From Scleroderma bovista (lineage: Eukaryota > Basidiomycota > Agaricomycetes > Boletales > Sclerodermataceae), in contig JAYMGJ010000019.1 in assembly GCA_037178675.1 (NCBI GenBank), forward strand, positions 23,210 to 87,209: a stretch of DNA of 64,000 nt. Reading direction: 5' to 3'. Each line of letters starts with the position of its first letter. Position 1 is the stretch's first letter. Below are positions 44,401-56,248 of this stretch, piece after piece. Position numbers and translations under genes: made by a program. The notes beneath the pieces are model-generated. The model had not been told where the DNA came from. It was given only the letters and a program-made list of their open reading frames with translations, and searched no databases.

Positions 44401-46350
44401 CCTTCACCAGCAAGAAATCCGCCACCTCCGGCACCGCAGCGCCCTGGCCGAGCTGAACACCACCAGAATGCGCCGCGACCCCCTGCAGTGAATATCCCTG
44501 CCCGCCCCCAACGTGAACGTAGAGCGCCATTGCGCCCCGGTAACGTGTATGGTGAGCGGCGACATCCCGTCGAGCAACTCCAGGATATTGAAAGTGCCTC
44601 TCGATGGCAAGAAACAGTGGGTGAGGCCCCTAGGCCCCCACAACCGGACACACCGGACAACATACCCAGTGGTTTCCCCGACACCTCTGCAACGCCCAGT
44701 GAGGAAGATGTGCAAAAGATGTGCGAGGAAGGGGGAGCAAACCTAGTCTGATATCAATATCTGATGGGCAAGGCCCTCACAACACGCGACCCTCAATATG
44801 AGAACGTCCGTGATTGGTCCTACAAGGACATTGCTCGCTTACCCCAAGCTGAGCAGAAACTCTGGTGACTTGCTTGCCAAGAAGAGCTCGACGTGCTGCA
44901 AAAGCGCAAGGTCTTTGAGCTAGTTGACCGTCCCCAAGACCGGAAGGTCATAAAGAATCGATGGGTCTTCGACGTGAAGTCGGATGGCCGCAAGAAAGCC
45001 CGCCTCGTAGCAAAGGGCTTCTCCCAGGTCGAGGGATTAGATTTCGACCAGGTCTTCTCACCAGTCGTGCGCTTTGAAACAGTGTGCCTCATGCTTGCAC
45101 TTGCTGCACTTGAGAATTGGTATATCACTGGACTCAACGTTTGGAGTGCCTACTTGTATGGCAAGCTCGACAAAGAGATCTACATGGAACAACCTGAAGG
45201 GTTTGTTCCCAGGCAAGAGCGCAAAGTGCTCCGCCTCTGGCGTGCCCTCTATGGCCTCAAACAGGCCGGCCTAGCTTGGTGGCGCACATTCAATGAGTCT
45301 CTGAAAGAGCTCGGGTTTGAGCACCTTAAGTCTGAAGCAGGCATCTTCTTCTACAAGAAGAAAGGCACCAACATCGTCATTGGTATCATCTACGTTGACA
45401 ATGCACTATTCTGCGGCCCTAACAAAGCTGTTGTTGACGCCATCAAAGCGCAATTCATGCGCAAATGGGAATGTAGAGACCTTGGAGAACCAAATGAGTT
45501 CCTCCGAATGTGAATCACTCGCAAAGGTCGCGCTATCCACCTGGACCAATGCGCATACCTCCAAAAGGTTGTCGAACGCTGCAGCATGCTAAATGCAAAG
45601 TCTGCAAGCACCCCACTGCCGGCTGGCTACTATGCCACCAAGAACACAGAGCCTGTTGATGCGGAACTCCGCTCCCGTTTCCAGACGGTAATAGGGTCCC
45701 TCCTGTACCTGATGTTAGGCACTAGGCCAGACATTGCTTTTGCAGTCACCCATCTCTCGCGCCATGCTGCGAACCCATCTCAGGACCACCTGAATAAAGC
45801 GCTTTATATCTGTCGCTATCTAATTGGGACGTCTACCTACTCCCTAGTATACAATGGTGGATCCGGTGCTGGCCTGATTGCATGCACGGACTCAGATTGG
45901 GGATCAGACCCTACCTCTCACCTCTCACAGACAGGTTTCTACCTGAAGCTTGCAGATGGCTTGATCAGCTGGACTTCTCGTGTGCAGAAGACTATTGCGT
46001 ACTCGTCCACTGAAGCAGAATACATGGCTTTGAGCGATTGCGCTCGCCAAGTTACCTGGATTCGGAGTTTACTTGGTGAGCTTGGCTATAAGCTGAAAGC
46101 TATCCCGATCTGCGGTGATAATCAGGGGTCCATATTCATGGCATCCAATCCCGTAACAGAGCCTTGCTCCAAGCACATTGACATCCGCTACCACGGAATT
46201 TGCGAGTCAGTCGCGAAAGGTAATGTGGAGCTATTCTTTATTGATGGTGCTGAAAATCCCGCCGATCTGCTCACCAAGAACTTGCCCCGTGAGAAATTCA
46301 CGAAGTTCAGAGCTCAACTGGGCTTACAGTTTCCCTCTGGCAGCATCTAG
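41440..46350 (+). pseudogene. Copia A Gag-Pol polyprotein, four stops
   Basis: A single frame of about 1,636 codons starting MSSALDKMVPVFTGSN. Gag region to about 42830, with a short Cys motif CSNNARCAGCKGK. Protease motif LLDSGASRHFTGD. Pre-integrase HWRFGHPS...CPGCALGK. Integrase with VHSDLKS, MSDAGGEY and NGCAERLGRT. A proline-rich linker at 44200-44700. Reverse transcriptase from NRWVFDVKSDG, RLVAKGFSQVEG, RALYGLKQAGLAW. RNase H with SSTEAEYMALSD; end FPSGSI. Stops: TAA 43813, TGA 44749, TGA 44866, TGA 45511; the three TGAs each fit CGA by one C-to-T change. The reverse transcriptase reads YVDN where the family has YVDD, and NVWSAYLYG where an aspartate is expected, so both metal-binding sites look lost, each explicable by a G-to-A change at CpG. 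Confidence 0.93.
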
Positions 46351-46384
46351 CACCTTATTCGCTGAAGTGCTCTACATGCAGCAC

Positions 46385-46396
46385 AGCAAGGGGGAG
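46385..46396 (+). promoter_or_regulatory. Polypurine tract of copia A
   Basis: AGCAAGGGGGAG directly before the TG of the 3' LTR; it would prime plus-strand DNA synthesis. Confidence 0.8.
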
Positions 46397-46680
46397 TGTT
46401 GAAGTCGCACATGCACCCGGCGTAAACCGTCGACAAAGTGCACACAAGACTGCAACCCATATTAGTGTAGACTTGGTAATAGTCCTCTTTAGAGTAGATG
46501 TTACATGTCACACGTCACGTGTCACAGTCATGTGTCACAATGTTTGTTATAAACAGTGTTCATCGCTTATATAATATAACAGCTCTTGACCAGCTACCGC
46601 TATCATCTCAGCTTGTCCCCTCCACACAACAGGTGAGAAGGAGTAGCAGTTCCCCTACGTAGATAGGTATTGCTCCAACA
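46397..46680 (+). repeat. 3' LTR of copia A
   Basis: 284 bp, 4 bp shorter than the 5' LTR. At two places the pair shows TG in one copy against CA in the other (5' TGTGACC vs 3' TGCAACC; 5' ACGCATC vs 3' ACGTGTC), the double outcome expected from one ancestral CG. Confidence 0.95.
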
Positions 46681-48734
46681 GAATCATTTTTAGCACCCAA
46701 ATGTCAAATTTAGGCGCCCAGTGCCGGCATTCTGATATTTTGAATAGCTCCGCTGTTTTTGAAGCTATCAGGCACATAACTATACCATCATGGAGCATAG
46801 ACTGTGGTCTATCTGCCTGTCAAGTTCCGACATAAATCCGATTATTTCCCACAGAGATATTCCACCCACAGTCCAGACACCCACTTCATCAGTCACTATG
46901 GAGTCCACATTTTCTCTGGAATGATTCTCTGCTATTGCAGCAGACCTCAACTACGTCCTGCTCTTGCGACAGCCTCTCCCTGAGCTCCTGTGCACTGCCT
47001 GGCACATATCTTCCCAGCCTGCTCCCTCAGTCCCTCTTATTCTTGGTCAGCGCGTTCTCCTCATCAGTCCTGCGTCACGCACGTACTTTGGTTGCCTCAA
47101 GTCTATCATTAGACTTGAAGATTCATACCTGGTCATCTCTGTGTCTCCTGAGTCCTCTGCATATGGTCCTTTCATCCCAGAGTCATGTCACATCCATCTC
47201 CCTCCATCATTCATCTCGCTTCCCTGGACATGTCGAATCCGCTATTCACATTTCACTTCCCTGCTATCCCGCAACAAACATGGATGAAACAGTGCTCTAG
47301 AACCCTTCTTAGGAGCCCTTATAGAGTACAGAACCTTCCCCTTACTGCTCAAGGGAAGACTGCTCTTGGGGAGCACCAAATTTCGCATTTTTGTCCTACA
47401 GAAGCTCAACCCAAGGGATTTGTGACACTCTGTGACCAACTGTTACTCTTCTAGACATTCCAGGCCCCCTGACACTGCTCTTCTGGTCGGATCAATTCTC
47501 TTATTATCCCCCAGCCACTCCCATCAGTGGCACTGCTTCAGAAGCTCATCTCCAGATCTAAAGTTCAATTAAACACAGGTTGTGCTTCCCTTCTGTCTGA
47601 GTCACACAGAGTCACTCTGGCTCACTCTGCTGCGCATTATTCATCCCCTCTTGGCATGACTAATCCCCATTACTCCCCTTACCAATCACTTACCAATCAT
47701 CCTTCAAATCATGCTTATCATGCTGCTTATCAATTCATGACTCATGCCCCTATGATTCATATGCATTATGTCATCGCATATGCTCATTTAGCTTCAATCT
47801 ACTCATCCCATGCTTTCCCCCCCTCTCTTTTGGGCCCCATGCAATGATTTTTCCATATTCTTGGTTGTGCACCCCTTTTTACCTATGTTTTTTGATCATT
47901 CCCTTGGTTCAGCAGCTTGTTCAGGCTCTCCCCATCGATGACTCAGCCTGATTACACTGCTTATCAATCGCTTACCAATTTCTTACCAATCTCTTACCAA
48001 GCACTTAGTCATTTGTGCTTACAGGGCCACAGCCCCTCCTGTATATAAACCAGCAGCCAAAGGCTGCAAGGAAGTGTCTGCTTCCCCCTCAATAAAGCGA
48101 CCACATTCACTCTCCCTCACTGTTTATAAGCTCCCTCTCTGTCTTTGGACTTGTAGGTCACCCAGTGCTGGCCTAAAGCTCCACTATTGTTGTTTGTCAG
48201 ATATACTTGATATCTGATCAGTTCTCTAGGCTCAAGCGCAGTCTAGCTCATCAATCCACTCCATCCCATCACTGTCCATCACATTCTTGAAGCAGGAACT
48301 GTCCCCTTGCTTTCCCTCTATCCCATCACTGCTGTTACACCCCTGTTATCAATCTATCATCACTGCTCAACCCCAGGACTCTTCCTAACCACTGTGGTAG
48401 GCTGAAGAGGAGTCAATACCATCCCCAGTCGCATCTATTCCCCATCAGAAGCCCTTCCCTCCCCTCCTGCACCTTACCTGAAGGCTTGCAGCACATCCCC
48501 CTGTGGAGATCATATACCAGAACCGCAGAGGAAGACCACCACTCGCTTTTGTTGTCATTGGGTGTTGGTTGTTGGTTGTTCTGACCTCTTCCCTCACTTA
48601 GATGCACAGCAGAGCTGCAACATAGTATCAGCAGTGGTTCAGGGGACACACGCAAGCGGCAAGTTTGAGTCTCAGAGATCGATCCCATTATAATTGATGC
48701 ATGAGGTACAAAATGTACAAAGCTACACGTAAAA
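46681..48734. other. Region without recognised genes; possible LTR-like segment
   Basis: Starts with the right GAATC duplication of copia A. No protein family is recognised in the open frames. TATATAAACC at about 48040 is followed 50 bp later by CAATAAAG (about 48090) and then by GTATCAGCAGTGG at 48624, a layout like the U3-R and primer-binding region of an LTR retrotransposon, but no partner LTR or coding region was found. A cluster of TTACCAATC words lies at 47680-47710 and 47960-48000. Confidence 0.3.
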
Positions 48735-50640
48735 CTAGCATGATAGCACAAAGTAAAACTGTTTTGACCAGTATTTATTCAGCCAGAATTCACTGGAGGC
48801 CTTGTAGCTATTTTCACGCATCAAGCAAGGGTGAGCTTCCTTCCCGAAGTTGGGAATTAAGTGGGCAGGAGATCGAACCTGAGTAATGGGAACCACCTCT
48901 CCGATCCTGCTTCTATCAGCCCTGACCGCACATTGTAACATGTGCATGCCTGTCCTCGGGTGAACATTGCTTATGGTTCCCTGTTGAGGAACAATGTTGA
49001 AGTGCTGGACGTAAGCTAGAAAATGTTCAGATGAAAGGGGACGAAAAATCATTCGTAACTGAATGATGGAATGGCCTGATAGATCAATCAGCCTGATAGT
49101 AGGTGCTACTATGCCAAGGGGACATACCATTGAGACCACATCATGGCCAGTCACTCCACGGCTCTGCATTTATCACAGCTGCATCATACAGACCATAAGG
49201 GCAGGATGCAGAAGGAGGGATGGCACGGAGTGTCTGTGGGGCATCAGGAACCTTGTTATCATGATATTGCATCTGTTGAATGTGAAATTTGTGCCATATT
49301 TGAATGTGGTCAAAAGGCAATACACAATCTCCCCCCTCATTTCCAGCTCCTGATGTAGGATGAGGCGCTCCGTTCTCCAAATGACAGAAAAACTCGAGTA
49401 AGGCTTGGCAGAGACCCGGAATCTTAAACATATCAGCTGCATCATCAATATTGAGGTGAAGCGAAGGCTTGGAAGCCAGACAAAAGGCAGTTGTATCATT
49501 TGAGAATGTACGAAATGGTTTGATGGCTGTGGGGATACAGCCCCATCAAAGCGCGGTCATGGTCCCAGAATAATCAGTGGAAATGATGGAGGACCTCGGG
49601 GGTGATGAATTGAGATGGATCTGATAGTGGATACATTTTCCAGAATGGCTCAATAACACCGTTCAAACAGAGTCACTTGATGATCTTCAAAAAGTCCTTG
49701 TAGTTGGATGGAGAGCATTCTGCACAAGCAATTTCAATTGCCGCCAGTGTAATAGCGCTTGTGCGCACAGGGTGGCAGAACAGGTCGCAATTCCTTTGAT
49801 GTTGCTGTGGTGACTGGAGACGTCTTTGGACTTGTCGCAGCAAGAAGACTTTCCTCAGGTGTATCAGCTATCCAGGAAGCTAATGGAGTGAAGCAGTATC
49901 TTAAGTTACCAACCGGGTCACTCATCATGACACCAACAGCTGCAGCTATCTTTAGGGGGGATAGCAGTTTATTCAGGACTTGGTGAGTGAGCCGGTCTTG
50001 CAGCAGACTGCGAACATGAGTGTTCTTGTGAAGGAATTTGGTGATAGGAAGGAGAGCAAGAAGGAGGTATCCGTGGAGCAAAGTTTTGCTGCATATGCTT
50101 GCATCAATATTTGCGAGGCTTATGAGAACCGGGTGGGCCATGCGATTTCCGGTAATGACTGAGATATTTGTCTTGTCTGATGAGAGGATAATGCCCAAAG
50201 TCGTGGCGCCAGCAGGGAGTGCATCCTGCAAGTCCAGTTAGTATCGCAAATCTCCAGAAGAGAAACTTACCTGAATTTTCCAGGCCCTGTCGCTACTCAG
50301 CCACTCATCGTAGATTCGGCAAGTTTTAGCGGCGGACGTCCAAACTTTCCGTGGGACAAAGGATATGTGCGGTGTGAGGAGCAGGTTACTGAGAAGAATT
50401 TGGAGGCAGTCGAGCAGATCGTGGTGGAATAGACAGACTGGATTTTTCATAGGAACCTCGGTCTCTATGGTTTCACAAACCCAAGTAGGGCCAGGAGGGA
50501 GAGTCTCTGCTAGAGCACAGAGCTGTTTTCCGGTACAAAAGGAGAGAGGGATTCGTTTGATCTGGAATTAAGTAAATAGATCAGAAGAGGAGAGTTAGGA
50601 ATAGAACAGATGGACTTACAATATTGAGCAATAGCAATGA
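48735..50640 (-). pseudogene. Plavaka transposase, second copy, central and C-terminal part
   Basis: Minus-strand blocks in order: IKRIPLSFCTGKQLC, AETLPPGPTWVCETI, HHDLLDCLQILLSN, ISFVPRKVW, RIYDEWLSSDRAWKIQ; intron; DALPAGATTLGIILSSDKT, GNRMAHPVLISLANI, LSPLKIAAAVGVMMSDPVGN, LASWIADTPEESLLAA; later NDTTAFCLASKP, HLNIDDAADMF, LPFDHIQIWHKFHIQQMQYHD, APQTLRAIPPSASCPYG, and the end RSPAHLIPNFGKEAHP and SEFWLNKYWSKQFYFVL. This is the core of a Plavaka transposase and is far more complete than the copy at 33.5 kb, but several frame changes are needed (near 49760 and 49600) and the N-terminal zinc-finger region is not seen. Confidence 0.72.
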
Positions 50641-51409
50641 ATCAATTGCCCTTAAGCTCAGCCTTGAACACAGAAGCCAAGAAGCAAATTGCCCCTCTTC
50701 ACGTGAAGCAAAGGGGAAATAAAGATTTATTGACCTCTCTTCGGTGTATCAATCCATCTGGAAAGCATCCATAAAGGTATTCCCTATAGAAAGGTGGTGG
50801 TCTGCACAGGGAAGGTCTAGCCTGGAAGAAGGGAGAAGGAGCTGTAGGTAACCTCAGTATGCTGGCAAGCTACTGATATATTAGTATATACCTGTAGGTA
50901 ACTACAAGGTATTAGTAGGTAGGAAAGTGGTTAGTAGATGGTACTCACCCTCAGTATGCTGGCAAGCTACTGAGGGAACTATAGTAGTAACTCTACTCTA
51001 GTGCGATGAAAGCTTATGTAAGTGGGTAAACATACCACAACAATTCTGTTTATCTCCAACATTCCCCCCTGGATACACTTTGCTGCATCCCTCGTAAGTC
51101 TCAGTGAACTTGTCCAATGGATTGCCAGCAACTCCGAATTCGCCCAAGTGACTATGGTGGTTATCATCCTGGTTACCAGGAGGCGTCCAATGACCTTCAG
51201 GGAAGTTGGTTTCAGTTTTGGGTATCACTCCAGATTCATCTACCATAAAGTGATTTTGATTGGGTTCAAAGAGTTGGTGGAGTGGATGAGTGTGTTCTTC
51301 CTCATGCCAGAGTGCACAGCATAAAGATATTGGCTGGTTCATATGTTGAAGAACATTCATCTCGGAACAGCTGATAGTCTTGGCTTTTCCACGATTGGTT
51401 TTGGCTTTA
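50641..51409. repeat. Noncoding spacer with a 25-bp direct repeat
   Basis: CCTCAGTATGCTGGCAAGCT plus CTACTGA-like bases occurs at 50852-50876 and 50949-50973, with GTAGGTA words between. The rest (51000-51409) is the decayed downstream part of the pogo-like copy or unassigned. Confidence 0.6.
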
Positions 51410-52285
51410 AGCAGAATTGGATTTCCTGACTGGTTCTGTGCCATTGCCTGTGGAATGAAGGTATGCTTGAACCATTTCGTACAGATAAAATCATCTGTCC
51501 ACCCATTAGGTGATGTTCCAACACCACAAAGATCATTGTGACTTGGTTTTCACAGAAGAATAGATTACTGATGACCTACCAGATGTTTGGGTGAGCTTTG
51601 AATCATTTCTTGTGATATGACTTCCCTGAGAACACAAATCCAGGTGCAATGTTACTACCATCAGCGGACACACACTCAATGATGGTGACGAGCTCAAGGT
51701 TTCTGCTCTGTGTCATGTACTTTGTGAATCAGCCACAGGGAACAAAGTACTTCTCAGGTGATGATTTCTGACCTCCACCTTGTTGACAACCCTTCTCATC
51801 CATGTTATAAGTGTTCTCCAAGGGGATCCCCTTTTCCTCAATGGCCTACTGCAGCAACTTAAAGTGGTGTTCGACCACTGTCTGGTTGAAAGACAATGCT
51901 GTGGGTCCAGCCCTGCTGGTTTCCCAAGTGTGATATCAGGATGCCGTCGTAAGAATTTGATAATCCACTGAGCACCTGGCTTCTTTCCGCAGAGCAGTTC
52001 TGCTTTGATCCAAATGGTCCGTTTGCTGAATGGTTGCCCCATGGAGCTAAGATGCTTGATCCAGTCAACTAGCACAGACTCCTGTGGAGGTGAGAGAATC
52101 TGTTGTTATGATATGCCTGTGAAGTCCCAAGATACTGCCATCAGAGAGTATAGTAAGGGATTTTGTGCTCAACTGCAGCAGCATGAATGTTGGGAGAATT
52201 GGAAGCAGAAAGAAGAGAGCAAACATGTTGGATTTTCTGTTCTTGCTCATCACTGAGTTTCTGAGCCTTTGTCCTGGCATGAAGC
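51410..52285 (-). pseudogene. Pogo/Fot1-like transposase (DDE superfamily)
   Basis: Minus-strand blocks: KLSDEQEQKIQHVCSLL and AAVEHKIPYYTL (helix-turn-helix part), then SVLVDWIKHLSSMGQPFS, KPGAQWIIKFLRRHPDITL, GKPAGLDPQ (CENP-B-like DNA-binding part), then after a frame change ENTYNMDEKGCQQGGG with the first catalytic Asp, RNLELVTIIECVSADGSN, APGFVFSGKS, GGQMILSVRNGSS-like frame for the usual GWTDD...W block, and NQSGNPILL. Stops and frame shifts are many, so the gene is dead. The second Asp block is not found. It is a Tc1/mariner-pogo class element common in fungi. Confidence 0.65.
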
Positions 52286-52737
52286 ACCGATGGCATGCAA
52301 TAACCTGTGTGCAGACGTGACCAGGCAGGGACTTAGACTGTTTCATTAACTTTGTGCTGCACTGCCATGCCTGCTGATGTCACTCCGCCAGAGCTCCGCT
52401 TGATATTGTCACACTTCTGCATCACTTCATTGCAACGACAATCACAATTGAAACATCCTCTTGACCATGTCTAAAAATTTTGTAGGATGTGGGGAAGTAT
52501 CTGAAGAATCCCATTGCAGCTTTGCACATTTATTTGTTGTGATCTAATTTCAGCCCTGGCAAGTTATTCTGAAAATAGCCCCTTTGAAGCAGTAAATTGG
52601 TTGCTACCAATGTACGGATGTATTTTATTTTTTTTAAAGTACATAGCCCTCTTGGAATATGGTATAACATGCTCTGTATATGACGGCATGGCTTGGATTG
52701 AAGTGTTGTGTGTTGTAGTTAGCATTTTGCATCTGTG
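52286..52737. other. Spacer without recognised features
   Basis: AT-richer sequence with no gene recognised. No inverted repeat ending the pogo-like copy was found. Confidence 0.4.
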
Positions 52738-53127
52738 TCATTTTGCAACTCCAGTCAAGTGATAGTACTGCGTGGCGGGCAACGAGGTTTGCGCGCGGTC
52801 GACAGCTTTTCCCTTGCCTTCGACTGGTGTTCCCTCAACGTCCTTTTCTCCCTCCATCTCCTGGTCAACAGGAATTTCCTCTTCTTCTTCATCGTAAATA
52901 CCGTCCTCGTCTCCATACATGCCAGCATCCTCTGCCTCTACAAAGGGGTGACTGGGCCCGGCAGTCGTCATCGACACAAATTCCATGGAAGGGGCAATGG
53001 ACGGCGAGAAACGAGTCTCGTCGTCGAAGGTGCGGGCCTTTTTCTTACCACGGTGCTTTTGGTTGGGGCGGCTGTACAGCGAGTCGACGATCCGCTCGGT
53101 GAGCGATCCCCGATCGGCATGGTAGTC
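52738..53127 (-). CDS. C-terminal part of an unknown gene fused to copia B
   Basis: An open frame reads DYHADRGSLTERIVDSLYSR, then KHRGKKKARTFDDETRF, SIAPSMEFVSMTTAGP, then a strongly acidic stretch (DEDGIYDEEEEEIP) and ends HLTGVAK. It begins exactly where copia B coding sequence stops (junction near 53128, CCTGGAC/TACCATGCC). Base composition and acidic/basic blocks look like a nuclear protein. No family is recognised. It may be a host gene tail or part of another element joined by a deletion. Confidence 0.4.
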   Translation of the reverse strand, partial: DYHADRGSLTERIVDSLYSRPNQKHRGKKKARTFDDETRFSPSIAPSMEFVSMTTAGPSHPFVEAEDAGMYGDEDGIYDEEEEEIPVDQEMEGEKDVEGTPVEGKGKAVDRAQTSLPATQYYHLTGVAK

Positions 53128-55549
53128 CAGGCGTGAGAAGTATAGTTGTCGTAGAAGGTAATAACATATTTAAACTTCCAGTATGACGTAACCGGGAAGG
53201 ATTTGAGGTCAGAGTGCACCAGCTCGAAGGGCTTGGAAGCATGTCTTTTGTTCTCTGGGAAAGCTCGATTGGGCATCTTGCCAAGAGCACATCCAGGGCA
53301 AACACAGTCCTCAGTTGGAAAGTGAATCTCCGGGAAGCACTGCGTATGCTTTTGCACGCGTTGAAAAGATAACAATGTGTTTGGGTGGCTGCTCCCTCAG
53401 ATGAGGTGCATTTGACCCAGGGACTTCTGGAGGTCTGGCAAGGCTCCCAAGGACTAAGGAGACTAAGAAACTAGAGAGTGAAAGGGTGGTTCAGTCACTC
53501 CAAGACTGAGCTCAAAGATATACACTGAAGAGAAGGATCTTTTTTTTGCTTAGTAAGCTAAGTACAAGCCTACATAGCTAAGGTAAGAGTCCAGTATCAG
53601 TACTACCAATCTACACACCCAGAGACAGGACTGTCTCTACAGCGTCGGAGTACTTCCTTTGAGGGGTGCCCGAATCTCTGGTGCATAATGTCGTAATCGA
53701 CTTTGCTCACGGAGGCAATATAGTTAGATCTAATTATCGGGATAGATCTAATCCCAAAAATGACGTTGTGATCGTCTTCTGGGTCTGGCCCAAACCATAG
53801 GCGTTCAGCTTTATGGATGAGGCTAATGCCTCGCTTATCGCCAGTGACTTTGTAATTACGCTGGAGCATTTCGCCCATAGAAATAAGGCGTGCAGTAGCG
53901 CCTGGCATATGGAGCACTTGGGTGAGTGTAATAACTTTCTCATCCCCTGAGTTGTGGTCTAGGCACCGGAGTAATACCGTGCCAATGCCAGCAATCAGTG
54001 CTACACCATTAGCTGTTTTGGCGTAGTGCGCTCGCTTTAGTGCATTGTAGGAGGCGAAATCGCCTATGTCACTGGTAAAGTGGCGTGATGCGCCAGAGTC
54101 TAGTAGCCAGAAGGCACCAGAAAGTTCACTATCATCAACCATTTTTCCCTTACAGCCAGCACAGCGCGCATTATTTGAACACGAACAAATATATGCATTA
54201 CTCGAGGAGACACGACATGACAAATTGTAGTTACTACTCGCTATATACAGTGACGGCGTAAAGCGCACATGTAAAGGGAGCGTGTCAGTGTCGGTCAGCA
54301 CGCGTGCAGAAGATACTTGCCTGAAGAGGCTGGCCTCCGCGCCCATTGCCATCAACGTCACGTTGTAGCGGTCGAGGACCATCGCGTCGATTTCGTCGAA
54401 CTCGTCGTCGGCGAAGGGCTCGTGGGCGAATGGTTCATCATCCCCAAGGGAGATGGCATCCTCCTCATACATTGTGATGCGCTCCTCGAGACGAGGGCGC
54501 TTCAACGAGGAGGGACCGGCGTCGGGCTGGTCCAGGTTCGCACTCACCAACGACACTACTTGGTCGAGGGTGCGGATGGTTTGGCAGGAGGGCTCTACTC
54601 CCAGACGGTGTGCCAAGTCGAAGGCCTTGATAGTATTTTCAAATGCGGGGGGGCCGTAGTGGGCAGCACCAGGGGTGTGAGCCAGGGCGCGAGGGTCGAC
54701 GGTGGGCTCTGGTCCATCATAGTGGACGTAAGTGGCGAAGGCAGCCTGTTGGGCATTCTCGCGGCGAGCGCGAGCCTTCTTGCCGCCACGTCGAGTGCGG
54801 CCTCCCTGTCCTTGGGCAGGAGCGTTTCCGCTCATACCGCCGTTGGACCCGCCTTGCTGCTGCTGCTGCCTCTGGGGCTGCTGCTGCTGCTGGGCGAACT
54901 TGGGGTCAGCTGGCTTGCGCTTCACAGCGCTAAGCTTGTTGGCCTGTGGGCCCTTACCACCGGCGCGTGAAGAGGCGCCTTTCTGCTCGAAGGAGAGAGT
55001 AGCGGCCTTGACGATCCCGTTGGGCTTGAGGTTTTTGATCTCGTCCAGCGATGTTTGGCTAAGAATCTGAGCTACGACCTCCATAGTAGGAGGGACCTTG
55101 CACAGAATGATCATAGCCTGCATGGGGGCAGGGAATTCAAAGCCAGTGTCCTTGAGATACGCAAAATGGCTAAGCACTTTGGTGATTGCCGGAGCGGGAT
55201 GAGAGCCAGCGGGGATAGTAGTTGCCAGGAGCTTGCTGAGCTCAGCGTAGGCAGAGCTGATACTGGGGGCGCCGAAGTTCTTCTTGAGATGGTCCCAGAC
55301 GTCCTTAACGTTGTCGAGGTTCGAGACCGCAACCTGGATCAAGGGGGCGAGGCGCAAGGTGATGTTACCGAGCACTCTTTCAGTGTTGTCGTCCCACTCT
55401 TTTCGGTCATCGTGACCGGCAATGGGTTGCGTCATTGAGTAAACGTACCATTGGCCTTGTGCCCGAAGGTAGGCCTGCATAGAGGTGTGCCACTGCTGCG
55501 AGTTGGAGCCAGTGAACACAGGGACCATCTTGTCGAGAGCGCTAGACAT
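53128..55549 (-). pseudogene. Copia B Gag-protease-integrase fragment
   Basis: It starts MSSALDKMVPVFTGSNSQQW at 55549 and stays open, through a glutamine-rich Gag segment longer than in copia A, the protease LLDSGASRHFTSD, and pre-integrase HQRFGHPSKEVLRR, until the solo LTR insertion at 53641. Beyond it the frame resumes (KHTQCFPEIHFPTEDCVCPG, FELVHSDLKSFPVTSY) and stops at HAW near 53128. Unlike copia A, it has no stops in the Gag-protease part, so it is probably younger. Confidence 0.9.
53362..53641 (-). mobile_element. Solo LTR inserted in copia B
   Basis: 280 bp with TG...CA ends and exact 4-bp flanks GCGT (53358-53361 and 53642-53645). On the minus strand it begins TGTAGAGACAGTCCTGTCTC and matches the solo LTR at 27929-28196 over most of its length, including ACTGGACTCTTACCTTAGCT. 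Its 3' end differs from the other copy. Confidence 0.82.
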
Positions 55550-55932
55550 GGTGATATTCTGTTGGGAGTCAACAGAGTCAGCAAATGAATGCAACAACGG
55601 ACAAGCAAGAAAAGAAGAAACACCTGAGTGCTAGTGAAAGCACTTCTGTCAACAGCTAACTCATGACTAGGTCATGCCAGCGCAAGTCGTTGACGATGTT
55701 CGCCATGGTTGGCGCAAGTCATCAACGAACTTCGCCTGGGGCAATACAGGTGCTCAACTAGGAGCTCACTGTCTGGCGCAAGTTGTCGACCAACTTCGCC
55801 TTGTGGCTGTGCAGGGGCTCAGCTAGGAGCTCACTGTGGTCCATAGCGTCAAGCTAGTTAAAGCGACGCTCAGGGAGCTGGAGCACTGTCTGGTGCATTA
55901 CTGCACACAGTGCGCTCACAGGGCTCATAACC

Positions 55933-56248
55933 TGTTGAAGCAATACCTATGTACGTAGAGGAACTGCTACTCCAACTCACCTGTTTGGGTGGAGTGCACA
56001 ACCAGAGATGGTAGCAGTAGCTGGTCAAGAGCTGTTATATTATATAAGTGGTGGACGCTGTTTATATACAACAAATAGTGTGACGTGTGATGTGTGACTG
56101 TGACATGTGACATGTGACAGTGACGTGTGACGTGTGATGTGTAACATCTACTCTAAAGAGGACTATTACTAAGTCTACACTAATATGGGTCACAGTCTTG
56201 TGCACACTTCGTCAACGGTTTACACCGGGTGCACGTGTGACTTCAACA
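55933..56248 (-). repeat. 5' LTR of copia B
   Basis: 316 bp, TGTTGAAGCAATACC to CTTCAACA on the plus strand. It is longer than the LTRs of copia A because of extra (A/G)TGTGAC words in the U3 repeat region near 56085-56145. Confidence 0.88.

Larger units (their letters stand above)
40808..46680 (+). mobile_element. Copia A: full-length Ty1/copia retrotransposon, inactive
   Basis: The 5,873-bp element has LTRs of 288 and 284 bp, TGTTG...CAACA ends and an exact 5-bp target duplication GAATC on both sides (40803-40807 and 46681-46685). A polypurine tract precedes the 3' LTR. One reading frame runs from 41440 to 46350 with only four stop codons, and domain order is Gag, protease, integrase, reverse transcriptase, RNase H, as in Ty1/copia. 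The stops and catalytic-site changes make it non-autonomous. The LTRs differ at about 13 places, most of them transitions at CpG, so the age is moderate. Confidence 0.95.
53128..56248 (-). mobile_element. Copia B: truncated, inverted Ty1/copia copy
   Basis: Close relative of copia A on the opposite strand. It keeps its 5' LTR (55933-56248), leader and coding sequence up to the integrase, then ends at 53128 in an unrelated sequence, so reverse transcriptase and 3' LTR are deleted. It is further split by the solo LTR at 53362-53641. Confidence 0.92.

Noticed and set aside
47420..48622. A complete Ty3/gypsy LTR
   Set aside because: TATA box, AATAAAG and a primer-site-like word are in a sensible order, but there is no second LTR, target duplication or gag-pol sequence nearby.
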